45,576 nt of DNA, from the NCBI GenBank assembly GCA_944390365.1, contig CALXPW010000007.1, positions 1 through 45,576 of the forward strand, given 5' to 3'. The translations under genes were made by a program, and so were the position numbers. Positions 16,745-26,207 of the stretch are shown one piece after another. How positions within the stretch are numbered: position 1 is the stretch's first letter; every line of letters begins with the position of its first letter. This DNA is from an uncultured Clostridia bacterium. GTDB lineage: Bacteria; Bacillota; Clostridia; TANB77; CAG-508. The notes under the pieces were generated by a model. That model was given only the letters and a program-made list of their open reading frames with translations, was not told where the DNA came from and did not search any database.

Positions 16745-17494
16745 GTGCTAGATTTAAGTTTATATGAAAATCAAGTATCAGATATAGTAGAGGCTCAAAA
16801 GGGAGATAAGTCTGCAATGGAAAAGCTTATAAATGTAAACAACGGACTTATTTGGAGTTTAGTAAAAAGGTTTATAGACAGAGGTTACGAAACAGACGAT
16901 TTATATCAAGTAGCAGTAATTGGCTTTATTAAATCAATAAAGAAATTTGATACTAGTTTTGAAGTAAGACTTTCAACGTATGCAGTACCATATATATTAG
17001 GAGAACTTAGAAGATATACACAAGTAGAAGGACCAGTAAAAATAAGTAGAACTGTAAAAGAATTGCAGTACAAAATATCTGAAATACAAAGGGAGTATTT
17101 AAAAAGAGGTAAAGAAATTACTATAGAAGAATTGGTAAAAGAAACTGGAGTATCAAAGGAAGAAGTGATACTAGCATTGGAAAGTAATGTAATAGTTAGT
17201 TCTATATATGAAACGGAATCCAAAGATGATGAAGGCCTAACAACTATGGAAAAACTAAGTGATGGTGTTGACGAGCAAACGCTTATAACCAACAAGATAG
17301 TGCTTACTGAACTTATAAATAATTTAAATGAAAAAGAAAAACAAATAATTTTATTAAGATATTTTAGAGGAAAAACACAAAAAGAGGTGGGAAAAATTAT
17401 GGGAATAAATCAAGTACAAATATCTAGAATAGAGAGAAAAATCTTAGATTTAATGAGAAAAAAATTAGAGGATAAGACGGAGGTTATTGCTTAG
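16745..17494 (+). CDS. sigF: RNA polymerase forespore sigma factor SigF
   Basis: The 249-residue sigma-70 family protein has region 2 (LIWSLVKRFIDRGYETDDLYQVAVIGFIKSIKKFD), a region 3 segment, and region 4 with a helix-turn-helix (FRGKTQKEVGKIMGINQVQISRIERKIL). Position directly after spoIIAB and overall length identify sigma-F rather than sigma-G, though these paralogues are close. The start is GTG 16745, abutting the preceding stop, with GGAGG inside the end of spoIIAB. It directs early forespore transcription. Confidence 0.92.
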   Translation: MLDLSLYENQVSDIVEAQKGDKSAMEKLINVNNGLIWSLVKRFIDRGYETDDLYQVAVIGFIKSIKKFDTSFEVRLSTYAVPYILGELRRYTQVEGPVKISRTVKELQYKISEIQREYLKRGKEITIEELVKETGVSKEEVILALESNVIVSSIYETESKDDEGLTTMEKLSDGVDEQTLITNKIVLTELINNLNEKEKQIILLRYFRGKTQKEVGKIMGINQVQISRIERKILDLMRKKLEDKTEVIA

Positions 17495-17503
17495 GAGAGA
17501 ATA

Positions 17504-18520
17504 ATGAGAAAAATTTTAATATATTTTATTCTGTTAATATTTATATGTTTTTCAATACCAATTATATTTACGTCAAACTTTTCTGAAAGAACTTCAGCAC
17601 AAAAAGTAGTAGAAAATGAAGTAACAAATCCCAAAACAAACGAAATTGAAGATAGCGAATATAACTATTCTAAATATGGAACTGTAAAATTATTACATAA
17701 AGATAACAACAAGGTAGAAGAATTACCTATAGATGAATATTTATATGGAGTAGTATCAGCTGAAATGCCTGCATCTTTTGAAGAGGAGGCTTTAAAGGCA
17801 CAAGCCGTAGTTGCAAGAACATATACTATATATAAAATTATTCACAATGAGGGCAAACATGGAGATGCAGATATTTGCGATGACTCTACCTGTTGCCAAG
17901 CTTGGATATCAGAAAAAGATAGAAAAGACAAATGGGACGATGACGAAAAAGAGTCAAATTGGAACAAAATATTAAATGCAGTAAATAGTACAAAAGGTGA
18001 GATTATTACTTATGAAGGCGAGCCAATAAATGCATTTTTTCATTCAAACAGTGGAGGAGAAACGGAAGCGCCAATCGACGTTTGGGGGGGAAGTGGATAC
18101 CCATATTTACAATCAGTATCAACCTCTGGAGAAGATGCATATAGCCAATACAGTTCGGAAGTAGAACTTAGTAAAGATGAATTTGTGGAAGAGATAAAAG
18201 AGGTACATAGCGATTTTGAAATAGATTTTGACGAAGAGGATTGTATAAAAATAGAAGAGTACACAGATGGAAACAGAGTAAAAACAATTAAGATAGGAAA
18301 CTTAGAATTGTCTGGAGTAGAAGTGCGAACAATAATGGGGTTAAGGTCTGCAAACTTTAAAATTACAATAGATGGAGACAATATAAAATTTGAAGTAACT
18401 GGCTATGGACATGGTGTAGGTATGAGTCAAACTGGAGCAGATAGCTTGGCAAAAGAGGGAAAAACATATAAAGAAATAATTCATCATTTTTATACAGATG
18501 TGGAAATAGAAAGTATTTAG
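17504..18520 (+). CDS. spoIID: Stage II sporulation protein D, engulfment peptidoglycan lytic transglycosylase
   Basis: The 338-residue product has an N-terminal membrane anchor (ILIYFILLIFICFSIPIIF, residues 3-22) and the SpoIID domain. The conserved segment DEYLYGVVSAEMPASFEEEALKAQAVVARTY is present and includes the catalytic-type Glu. AFFHSNSGGETE and GYGHGVGMSQTGADSLAKEG complete the family signature. SpoIID works with SpoIIM and SpoIIP during engulfment. It lies nine bases after sigF, so it is probably in the same operon. A Cys-containing loop (CDDSTCCQAW) is present, as is common in clostridial SpoIID. Confidence 0.93.
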   Translation: MRKILIYFILLIFICFSIPIIFTSNFSERTSAQKVVENEVTNPKTNEIEDSEYNYSKYGTVKLLHKDNNKVEELPIDEYLYGVVSAEMPASFEEEALKAQAVVARTYTIYKIIHNEGKHGDADICDDSTCCQAWISEKDRKDKWDDDEKESNWNKILNAVNSTKGEIITYEGEPINAFFHSNSGGETEAPIDVWGGSGYPYLQSVSTSGEDAYSQYSSEVELSKDEFVEEIKEVHSDFEIDFDEEDCIKIEEYTDGNRVKTIKIGNLELSGVEVRTIMGLRSANFKITIDGDNIKFEVTGYGHGVGMSQTGADSLAKEGKTYKEIIHHFYTDVEIESI

Positions 18521-18599
18521 TAAAAAATAAAAATAATTGTATAAAACTCTCAAAAATGTAAATACTTATGATAATTAAGTTATTTAGGAGGAAGAATTT

Positions 18600-19466
18600 A
18601 TGAGAAGAGAAAGAAGAAGATTTGAAAGAAATGATACTGATATCAAAAGAGTATTATACACTGCGGGAGGAATTTTATTTATTTCAATAATAACATTTAT
18701 TGCAATGTTTTTATTAAATAGTAATAATAGTCAGGAAGAACAACGTTTAGCTATGTTTAACACAGAAATGATGGAAGGTAGTAACACAAATAGTTCTGTA
18801 GAAGAAACGAGTACTCAAACAGGAAGAACAGTAAACGAAATGCTAAATGAAGTAACAAATAATGTAGCAACAAACGAATTAGCAGATGGTGATTCAAATG
18901 AGTCAAACACAAATAATACAGATTCTGGCTCAGATAAAACTAAATATGCTGTAAATACAAGTAATGTAGAAGGCAAAAAAGTAGAGGAAAATACAGATAG
19001 CTCAAATAGTACAAAAGCCTCAGAAAGCACTAAAAAAGACGAAGAAGCAACTGTAAAGGATCCAGAATTTAAAATGCCAGTAGAGGGAGAAATAATGAGA
19101 GAATATGCAAAGGACAACTTAGTATACTCAGCAACTTTAGACGAATGGGTAACACATAACGGCATAGACATAGCAGCAGAAAAAACAACTGTAGTAAAAG
19201 CATCAGCAGACGGTACAGTAAAATCAATAAAAAACGACCCACGATATGGCTTAACCATTGTAATAGAACACGTAAATGGATTTACAACAGTATATTCTAA
19301 CTTACTAACAGCAGAATTTGTAGAAGAAGGCGAAACAGTTGAACAAGGAGAAACAATAGGTACAGTTGGAAATACAGCAACATTCGAAATTGCAGATGAA
19401 GCTCACTTACACTTAGAAATCTTAAAAGACAATGAAAACTTAGATCCAGAGCTATATTTGAAATAA
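18600..19466 (+). CDS. spoIIQ: SpoIIQ-like forespore LytM/M23 protein with intact metal site
   Basis: The 288-residue product has a basic N-terminus (RRERRRFERND), one transmembrane segment (ILFISIITFIAMFLL), a long Asn/Ser/Thr/Glu-rich linker (residues 45-155) and a C-terminal LytM domain. The metal motifs are complete: HNGID (H-x3-D) and HLHLE (H-x-H). Clostridial SpoIIQ keeps these, whereas the Bacillus subtilis protein is degenerate. Position directly after spoIID, as in Clostridioides difficile, supports SpoIIQ, the forespore half of the SpoIIQ-SpoIIIAH channel. A generic M23 endopeptidase is the alternative. GGAGG precedes ATG 18600. Confidence 0.85.
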   Translation: MRRERRRFERNDTDIKRVLYTAGGILFISIITFIAMFLLNSNNSQEEQRLAMFNTEMMEGSNTNSSVEETSTQTGRTVNEMLNEVTNNVATNELADGDSNESNTNNTDSGSDKTKYAVNTSNVEGKKVEENTDSSNSTKASESTKKDEEATVKDPEFKMPVEGEIMREYAKDNLVYSATLDEWVTHNGIDIAAEKTTVVKASADGTVKSIKNDPRYGLTIVIEHVNGFTTVYSNLLTAEFVEEGETVEQGETIGTVGNTATFEIADEAHLHLEILKDNENLDPELYLK

Positions 19467-19523
19467 TGGCACTCTGGTGCCTGTCACAAAAGTGCCATTT
19501 GGCACTTTTAGGGACAGGTTGAA
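19467..19523. repeat. Left copy of a ~55-bp inverted repeat; itself a hairpin
   Basis: This segment starts immediately after the spoIIQ stop codon. Its reverse complement is nearly identical to 21266-21320. Internally it folds (AAAGTGCC with GGCACTTT, and CCTGTC with GACAGG), so it can act as the spoIIQ terminator. Confidence 0.8.
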
Positions 19524-19546
19524 ATGGTACAAACTTGTCAGGTTTG

Positions 19547-19592
19547 GGGACGGGTCTAGATGGGACAATTTTGTCTCATTTAGACCTGTCCC
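19547..19592. repeat. 22-bp-stem hairpin with three G-U wobble pairs
   Basis: The arms at 19547-19568 and 19571-19592 pair fully as RNA; the three differences from perfect DNA palindromy are all A-to-G changes that become G-U pairs. It shares the GGGACA/TGTCCC core with the adjacent inverted repeat. It lies in the gap between spoIIQ and the membrane gene. Confidence 0.8.
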
Positions 19593-19696
19593 TAATGTAC
19601 TACCTAATGTACTATTTTCCTCTTGAAAAAAAATTTCCAATAATATATACTTAGGTAGATGTTGTTAAAAATTTTAATATATTTGGGAGAAAAAAT

Positions 19697-21241
19697 ATGA
19701 AAGAAAAACCTGAAAGCCTTATGGCTGTACGCACACTACCTAATTTAAATAAATATCTAAAAAAGTTATATAGCAAGAAAGAAGAATTTGCTACTTATGG
19801 TATTATATTACTTATATGCATAATGCTTTGTGCACCATTGCTACAAATGCATATAGCATCAGATACATATAATTTCATGGATTTAGGTTATTTTGAATAT
19901 CCGTCACAATACTTTATAAAAGATGCTAGAATAATTTCAGCTCTTGTTACATATTTAGCAGGAATGTTAAACTTATCATATGAAACTTTTATTATTGGTA
20001 TGGAGATTTTAGCAGTAATAATATCAGCATTTTCAGTTTACTACATATATAGAACAGTTAGAGAGCGAGCAAAGTTAACAAACAATTTGCAAAAAGTATT
20101 AGTCATTATGGCTAGTTTCATACTTGTATTTAACTGTATGTCATTAGAATATTTATTATATGCAGAATGCAGTATTATGTGCTTAAGTCTTTTACTTAGT
20201 ATAATTTCGGCTAGAATATTTACTAGTAACAGTACTAAACATAGAATTCTTAAATCTACATTGATTATGATATTATCAACATTTTGCTATCAAGGAGCTG
20301 TCAATATATTTTTACCGTTATCAATTTTATTTTTATTTATAGACTCAAATAAAAAAATGACAAAAGAATTAGTAAAGAAAATATTGATGGCATGTATAGT
20401 AATAATAGCATCTTATTTAATAAATGTAATTTCTATTTATATGTTTAATATGATATTAGGAGTAGAGCAACAAAGAATAGGTGGCGGTATTTTTAGCAAT
20501 TTATCTAATTTTGCGATTATATTAAAAAATGTAATAGAATTTACATTGATAAACAATTTTAACTTATGGCCAACGGGAATAACTATTATTTTTATCGTAA
20601 TCTCTTTAATATTATTACTATTTCAAAAAGATACTACAAGAGAAATAGTTCAATATTTAGTTTTAATTGTAGCATCTATAGGAATATGTGTAGCTCCAAT
20701 ATTTTTTATGCAAAGCCCATCAATAGAACCTAGAATGTCAATGTCGATAGGCGGAATTGTAGGTATGAGTCTAATTTACTTAATTACATCTAAACAAGAC
20801 TACAATATTATAAAAAATATACTCAGCGTAATAACGATATTGTTTTTTGTATATAACGCAATTAACACTATACAAATTTATACTGTACATATTGCAACAA
20901 ACAAAATAGATGCAAATATGGGAATAGCAATTAAATATAAAATAGAAGAATATGAACAAGAGACAGGAAATATTGTTACGAAAGTGGGATATTATAGAGA
21001 CGCAAGTCATAGAGATTTTCATTATGGTTGGAATAAAAAATATTCATCATTTGCACAAAGAGCATTTGATAATTATTATTGTATAATAGAGGCACTAAAT
21101 TATTATTGTGACAAAGATTTTGAAAGAGTAGGAATGGATGCAGAAATATATAATAAATATTTTAAAGGAAAAAATTGGCAGGCATATTCTGATGAGCAAA
21201 TAGTATTTGTAGACGATACTATGTATATTTGTACATATTAA
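19697..21241 (+). CDS. Polytopic membrane protein, GtrII/GT-C glycosyltransferase-like
   Basis: The 514-residue product has about ten or more hydrophobic helices, beginning with IILLICIMLCAPLLQM. An early extracytoplasmic loop carries SDTYNFMDLGYFEYPSQYFIKDARIISAL, with acidic and Arg residues of the kind seen in GtrII/GT-C enzymes that use lipid-linked sugars. About 70 soluble residues end the protein. Family assignment is tentative. The gene is bracketed by ~55-bp inverted repeats (19467-19523 and 21266-21320) and separates spoIIQ from addA, which suggests it was inserted or is part of a repeat-bounded module. GGGAGA precedes ATG 19697. Confidence 0.6.
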   Translation: MKEKPESLMAVRTLPNLNKYLKKLYSKKEEFATYGIILLICIMLCAPLLQMHIASDTYNFMDLGYFEYPSQYFIKDARIISALVTYLAGMLNLSYETFIIGMEILAVIISAFSVYYIYRTVRERAKLTNNLQKVLVIMASFILVFNCMSLEYLLYAECSIMCLSLLLSIISARIFTSNSTKHRILKSTLIMILSTFCYQGAVNIFLPLSILFLFIDSNKKMTKELVKKILMACIVIIASYLINVISIYMFNMILGVEQQRIGGGIFSNLSNFAIILKNVIEFTLINNFNLWPTGITIIFIVISLILLLFQKDTTREIVQYLVLIVASIGICVAPIFFMQSPSIEPRMSMSIGGIVGMSLIYLITSKQDYNIIKNILSVITILFFVYNAINTIQIYTVHIATNKIDANMGIAIKYKIEEYEQETGNIVTKVGYYRDASHRDFHYGWNKKYSSFAQRAFDNYYCIIEALNYYCDKDFERVGMDAEIYNKYFKGKNWQAYSDEQIVFVDDTMYICTY

Positions 21242-21265
21242 ATAACATATGTTTAATTTAAGATG

Positions 21266-21320
21266 CAACCTGTCCCAAAAAGTGCCAAATGGCACTAAAG
21301 TGACAGGCACCAAAGTGCCA
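21266..21320. repeat. Right copy of the ~55-bp inverted repeat
   Basis: Starting CAACCTGTCCC and ending CACCAAAGTGCCA, this is the near-exact reverse complement of 19467-19523. It lies just after the membrane gene and 14 bases before the addA start codon, so it is also in the addA 5' region. Confidence 0.8.
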
Positions 21321-21333
21321 AAAGGAGAAATAT

Positions 21334-24300
21334 ATGGAGTGGACTAAAGAACAGAAACAAGCAATATACGAAAAAGGTGAGAATATATTGGTAGCAGCTG
21401 CTGCACGGAAGTGGAAAGACAGCTGTGCTGGTAGAAAGAATTATAAATAAGGTTATAAACGAAAATGTGGATATTGATAAAATTTTGATAGTGACCTTTA
21501 CAAATGCAGCAGCAAGTGAGATGAGAGAGAGAATATTGGATGCAATTTATGACAAATTGGAGAAAAATCCAGAAGAGGTACGTTTGCAAAGGCAAATTAC
21601 TTTGCTTAATAAAGCTAGCATTTGTACAATCCACTCTTTTTGCTTAGATGTTATTAGAAATAATTTCTATGAGGCAGATGTATCAGCAAATTTTAGAATT
21701 GGAGATACTGCTGAAGTGGAAATGATTAAAGCAGATGTGCTAGAAGATTTGTTTGAGCAAAAGTATATGGATAATGACCCAGAATTTATTAAACTACTAG
21801 AAACATATACAGACTATAGAGGAGACGAGAAGCTACAAGATTTAGTGCTTACTATATATAGATACATACAAAGTAGCCCATTTCCTGCTAAATGGCTTGA
21901 GAGCAAGGTGGCAGAGCTTAATGTTAATGAGGATGAGGACTTTGCCAATACTGTGTGGGGCAAAATTATACTAGATAATGTAAAATCACAAATTGAGATG
22001 ATGATTGTTAAACTTGAAAATATAAAAAATGAAACATTGAAATTTACTGAACTGGAGAAATTTTCGAGAGTACTTGAAGCTAATGTTAATAATTTGAAGT
22101 CTGTAAAGTTAGATAGTTGGGATATAGCGTATAATAGCATGAATTCAATGGATTGGGGTAAATGGCCTATTGATAAAAAAGTAACATTAGACCTAAAAAA
22201 TGAAGCTAAGGATATTAGAGATAGTATAAAAAAAGAGTTTAATAATATAGTTTTAAAATATACTTCAAAAGAAGCAAATCAAGACATATTAGACATGTAT
22301 AATATATTAAATGCTCTAAAAAATCTAATTTTAGAATTTAGTGAAGCATTTTCTAAAGCTAAAAGAGAGAAAAACATTATAGACTTTAACGACATAGAAC
22401 ACTTAGCATTAAAAATATTAGTAAATGAAAATGAGGAGCCAACAGAGATTGCTAAAAAGTATCAAGAAAAATTTGAAGAGATTGCAATAGACGAGTATCA
22501 AGATAGTAACTTGGTGCAAGAAAAAATACTAACAAGTATTTCAAAAGGAAATAATATATTTATGGTTGGCGATGTTAAGCAGAGTATATATAAGTTTAGA
22601 CAAGCTAGACCAGAGCTATTTTTGGAAAAATACGATAGATATGCACAAAAAGAAGAGCAGACATCTGAAAATAGCAAAGAAAATAATGCGAGTATAATAG
22701 ATGACAATAATATAGCAAAAAGCTTTAATCCAAATACAGGCTTAAAAATTAAGTTATTCAAAAACTTTAGAAGTAGAGAAAGCGTACTTGATATTACAAA
22801 CCTAGTATTCGAAAATATAATGAGTAAATCACTAGGAGACATAGACTATAATGAGGAAGAATACTTAAATTATGGCGCAAATTATATTTTGCCAGAAGCA
22901 ATCTTGCAAAATAAAGTCTCGTTAGAAGAAAACTCAACAGAGAAAACCTCAGACCAAAAAGAATTTAACTATGCCGGAAAAGCAGAGTTGCACATAATAG
23001 ATTTAAAAGAAAAGGAAGAAGATATATATACAAATTCTGAAAAAGTAGAGCAAAATATTGCCTCACAAGAAAAGCCACTTATAGACAATGCAGAAGAAAG
23101 TGACGAAGACGACGATAACAAAGAAAGAATAGAAGATTCGGTTTTAGAAGCTAGATTTGTTGCAAAAAAAGTGGACGAAATATTAAAAAGTGGTTACCAC
23201 GTATATGATAGAAAACAAAACAAATATAGAAAGGTAAAGCCAAGTGATATATGCATTTTATTAAGAGCAACATCTGTGCTAGCACCAATTTATGAAAAAG
23301 AAATTTCTGAGCTAAATTTACCAGTATTTAGCGATTCGTCAGATACATACTTAGAGGCAATGGAAGTAGAAACAATAATGAATTTGCTAAAAGTTATAGA
23401 TAATCCAATGCAAGACATACCACTTGTTTCGGTGCTTAGGTCAAGCATATTTGGGTTTACAGACAATGATTTAATAGAAATAAGACTTGTAGACAGAAAA
23501 AGCACGTTTTACGAAGCAATGCAAAAGGCTAGAATTAGCGTAGAAACAGACTTAAGACATAAAATAGATGATACAATAAATAAACTAAATGAGTGGAAAT
23601 CAGAAGAAAAATATATACCACTAAATGAATTTATTTGGAAACTATACATCGAAACAGGATTTTATAACTATGTAGGTTTATTACCTAATGGAAGCTTAAG
23701 GCAGGCCAACCTAAAGCTACTTTTCGAAAAAGCAAAACAGTATGAAGCAGCAAGTTTTAAAGGCTTATTCAATTTCATAAATTTTATAAATAAAGTAAAA
23801 ACAAGTAGCAAAGATATGGCATCAGCAAAAATTATTGGAGAAAATGATGATGTTATTAGAATAATGAGTATTCATAAAAGTAAAGGGCTAGAGTTCCCAA
23901 TAGTATTTTTAGCAAGCACAGGCAAGAAATTTAACATGCAGGATTTAAACAATCCAATTCTATTACATCAAGATATAGGAATTGGTATGCAATACATAGA
24001 CTCAGAAAGGAAGATAGAGTATTCAACATTAGCAAAAGAAGCAATCAAATTAAAAATAAAAAAAGAAACTATATCAGAAGAAATGAGAGTGCTATACGTT
24101 GTGCTTACTCGTGCAAAGGAAAAACTAATAATAACAGGTTTAAGTAGAGATTTAACAAAATCGTTAGAAAAGAAAACTAAGCTATTATCAAATTTTTCAA
24201 AGAGCAAGAACAACAAAATACCACCTGCACTAGTAGAAAAATTTACTTCTTATTTAGATTGGCTAGAACTAGTATATGAAAAGAATAAAGAAGAGAAAAT

Positions 24301-25123
24301 AGAAAACACTGTAGAACTACACACATACAACAAGCAAGAACTAATTTCAAAACTAAAAAGCGAAGAGAACGAAGTAATAGACGTTAGAAAGCAAATAGAG
24401 GAAAAGGCGCAAAAAAGCAAAATCGATGCAAAAATATTAGAAAAACTAAAATGGCAATATAAATATATAGAATCTTCTAAAATTCCTACAAACACATCAG
24501 TAACAAAATTAAAAGAACTAAATGAAGACAAAGACATAGAGGACCTAATAAACGAAGCAAAGAAAAAGGTAAACAAGCAAACGGAGCTAAACATAACTCC
24601 AAAATTTATGGAAGAAAAGCATATTTTTACACCGGCAGAAAAAGGAACATTGCTTCACTTGTGTGTACAAAAATTAGATGAATCAAAAGATTATACAAGA
24701 GAAGAGATTCAAGAATTTGTAAGTAACTTAAAAAATAAAAATATTATTTCGGAAGAAGAGCAAAAAAACATAAATACAGATATATTGTACAAATATACCA
24801 AATCAGAATTGTGGCAAGACTTAAAACAAGCAAAAGAAATACATAAAGAAACACCATTTTATATAAATATACCTGCAACAGAAATATATGATGAAGCAGA
24901 AGAAAGCGAAAAAATACTAGTGCAAGGTATTATAGATTTGTATTACATAGACAAAAACGATAACTTAATACTAGTAGATTATAAAACAGATTATGTGCCA
25001 AATGGTGATGTGAAGATATTAGAGGAAAAATACAAAGTGCAACTTGATATATACAAGAAAGCACTAGAAGAAGCAACTGGCAAGAAAGTGTATAAAGCAA
25101 TGATTTGGGCATTGAATAAGTAA
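21334..25123 (+). CDS. addA: ATP-dependent helicase/nuclease subunit A (AddA), interrupted by +1 shift at CGG
   Basis: AddA pairs with AddB for recombinational DNA repair. The start is ATG 21334 with AAGGAG upstream. The first frame reads MEWTKEQKQAIYEKGENILV, then AAAA and CGG (21406-21408), and stops about 14 codons later. Skipping C21406 restores AAAAGSGKTAVLVERII, the Walker A motif, and the frame then runs to 25123, giving about 1262 residues, the usual AddA length. Later motifs are intact: IDEYQDSNLVQEKI (Walker B), RIMSIHKSKGLEFPIVFLAS, MRVLYVVLTRAKEKLIITG, and the nuclease motif LILVDYKTDYV. No addB is seen upstream. The well-kept 3.7-kb frame argues against decay. Confidence 0.88.
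21406..21409 (+). other. Putative +1 recoding site CGG-A in addA
   Basis: The extra C sits exactly at a codon boundary before the first Gly of the P-loop GSGKT; context GCA CGG AAG. Reading GGA one base later restores the gene. Confidence 0.55.
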
Positions 25124-25174
25124 AAAGAAATAATTTAAGTAAGCTTATTGGAGTTTATGCAATAGTATAAAATA

Positions 25175-25219
25175 AAAAAAGATAGGTTTAAACTAAGAAC
25201 GGTTTAGCCTATCTTTTTT
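25175..25219 (+). terminator. addA terminator
   Basis: AAAAAAGATAGG (25175-25186) pairs with CCTATCTTTTTT (25208-25219); the loop region can pair partly. Confidence 0.8.
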
Positions 25220-25319
25220 GTAAAAATGTAATTTATTGAAAAACAGAATAAACAAGTCAAATTTATTAAAAATAATTCAAATGCTGATTCTAATGTCGAA
25301 TTTTGTCATACGATTTTGC

Positions 25320-25348
25320 TTGAATGCTAAAAGCATGTATGATATAAT
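25320..25348 (+). promoter_or_regulatory. Promoter of the coiled-coil gene
   Basis: TTGAAT (25320-25325) and TATAAT (25343-25348) with a 17-base spacer, 34 bases before the start codon. Confidence 0.65.
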
Positions 25349-25382
25349 TTCCAAAAGTTATTATAAAAGGCAGGTGAGAAAT

Positions 25383-25946
25383 ATGAGCAAAGAATTTGAA
25401 GAGAAAGTTTTATCTATATTAGAAGAACATAGTATTGCACTAAAAACAATAAACGAACATACTAAAATAATAGGAGAACACTCAAAAACGTTAGATGAGC
25501 ATACTAAAACGTTAGATGTGCATACTAAGATATTGGACGAGCATACCAAAATATTAAATGAACATACAAGAATACTAAATGAACATACCAAAACATTAAA
25601 TGAACATACAAGAATACTAAATGAACATACAAAAACATTGAACGAACACACAAGAATACTAAATGAACATACAAAAACATTGAACGAACACACAAGAATA
25701 CTAAATGAGCACAGCAAAGATTTAGCAGAAATCAAGAAATATTTGTTAGTACTTGAAGATAAAATATCAAATGAACTTCCAGCTTTATTTGATGGATTTA
25801 GTATGAATATTGAAAAAACAAGTGAAATTGAGTTCAAACAAAAAGCTACTGATAAAAAAGTAGAATTTAATTCAATAAAAATTTCTAATCTAGAGAAAGT
25901 TTCTAAGATGCACGATAAACAGCTAAAAAAATTGGCATCTCACTAG
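25383..25946 (+). CDS. Heptad-repeat coiled-coil protein (187 aa)
   Basis: ATG 25383 follows AGGTGAGAA. Residues 22-112 are thirteen consecutive seven-residue units of the type [T/I]LNEHT[K/R], with His and Thr at fixed positions. They predict a long parallel coiled coil. The C-terminal 75 residues are helical and charged (from DLAEIKKYLLVLEDKISNELPALFDG to DKQLKKLASH). There is no signal peptide or membrane segment. The longer open frame from 25236 lacks a ribosome site and overlaps the promoter. I do not recognise the family. It is monocistronic, between terminators. The repeat makes the antisense strand open too. Confidence 0.7.
   Translation: MSKEFEEKVLSILEEHSIALKTINEHTKIIGEHSKTLDEHTKTLDVHTKILDEHTKILNEHTRILNEHTKTLNEHTRILNEHTKTLNEHTRILNEHTKTLNEHTRILNEHSKDLAEIKKYLLVLEDKISNELPALFDGFSMNIEKTSEIEFKQKATDKKVEFNSIKISNLEKVSKMHDKQLKKLASH
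25446..25718 (+). repeat. Thirteen tandem 21-bp coding repeats with a 42-bp higher-order unit
   Basis: The last six or seven units alternate TLNEHTR and ILNEHTK with almost identical DNA, indicating recent duplication of a 42-bp pair. Earlier units are more diverged. Confidence 0.9.
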
Positions 25947-25957
25947 CAAAAAAAGAA

Positions 25958-26010
25958 AATGGGGCTTATTTATGTAATTTTAATTTGATTATATAGATAA
26001 GCCCCATTCG
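25958..26010 (+). terminator. Terminator after the coiled-coil gene
   Basis: ATGGGGCTTAT and ATAAGCCCCAT form a strong stem around an AT-rich loop of about 27 bases. Confidence 0.7.
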
Positions 26011-26108
26011 TTTGGTTGGTTATGAGTTACTACAATAATTTTCTAAATATACACATTACCTAGAGTTAAGACCTAAACTTTTACAAAAACAATAATTACA
26101 AATAAAAA

Positions 26109-26137
26109 TTGTAAAAACATTCTTTGTGTGATATAAT
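26109..26137 (+). promoter_or_regulatory. dnaE promoter
   Basis: TTGTAA (26109-26114) and TATAAT (26132-26137) with a 17-base spacer. Confidence 0.65.
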
Positions 26138-26207
26138 TCAAATCACAGAAAAGTAGAAACAAAATATAAGATAAAAATGAAGAAACAACATATAAAAGGA
26201 GAAACAA

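Noticed and set aside
19467-21320. Insertion sequence
   Set aside because: The enclosed protein is a polytopic membrane protein with no transposase motifs, and no target duplication was seen.
21334-25123. -1 frameshifting or transcriptional slippage
   Set aside because: No slippery heptamer or A/T homopolymer lies at the three sites; the common feature is CGG at a codon boundary.
25446-25718. CRISPR-like array
   Set aside because: Repeats are contiguous 21-bp coding units without unique spacers, inside a clear reading frame.
25361-25837. Long antisense open frame with repeated VCSFSILVCSFN motif
   Set aside because: It is the mirror of the heptad-repeat gene; the repeat period is a multiple of three so the other strand stays open. 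No ribosome site or promoter fits.
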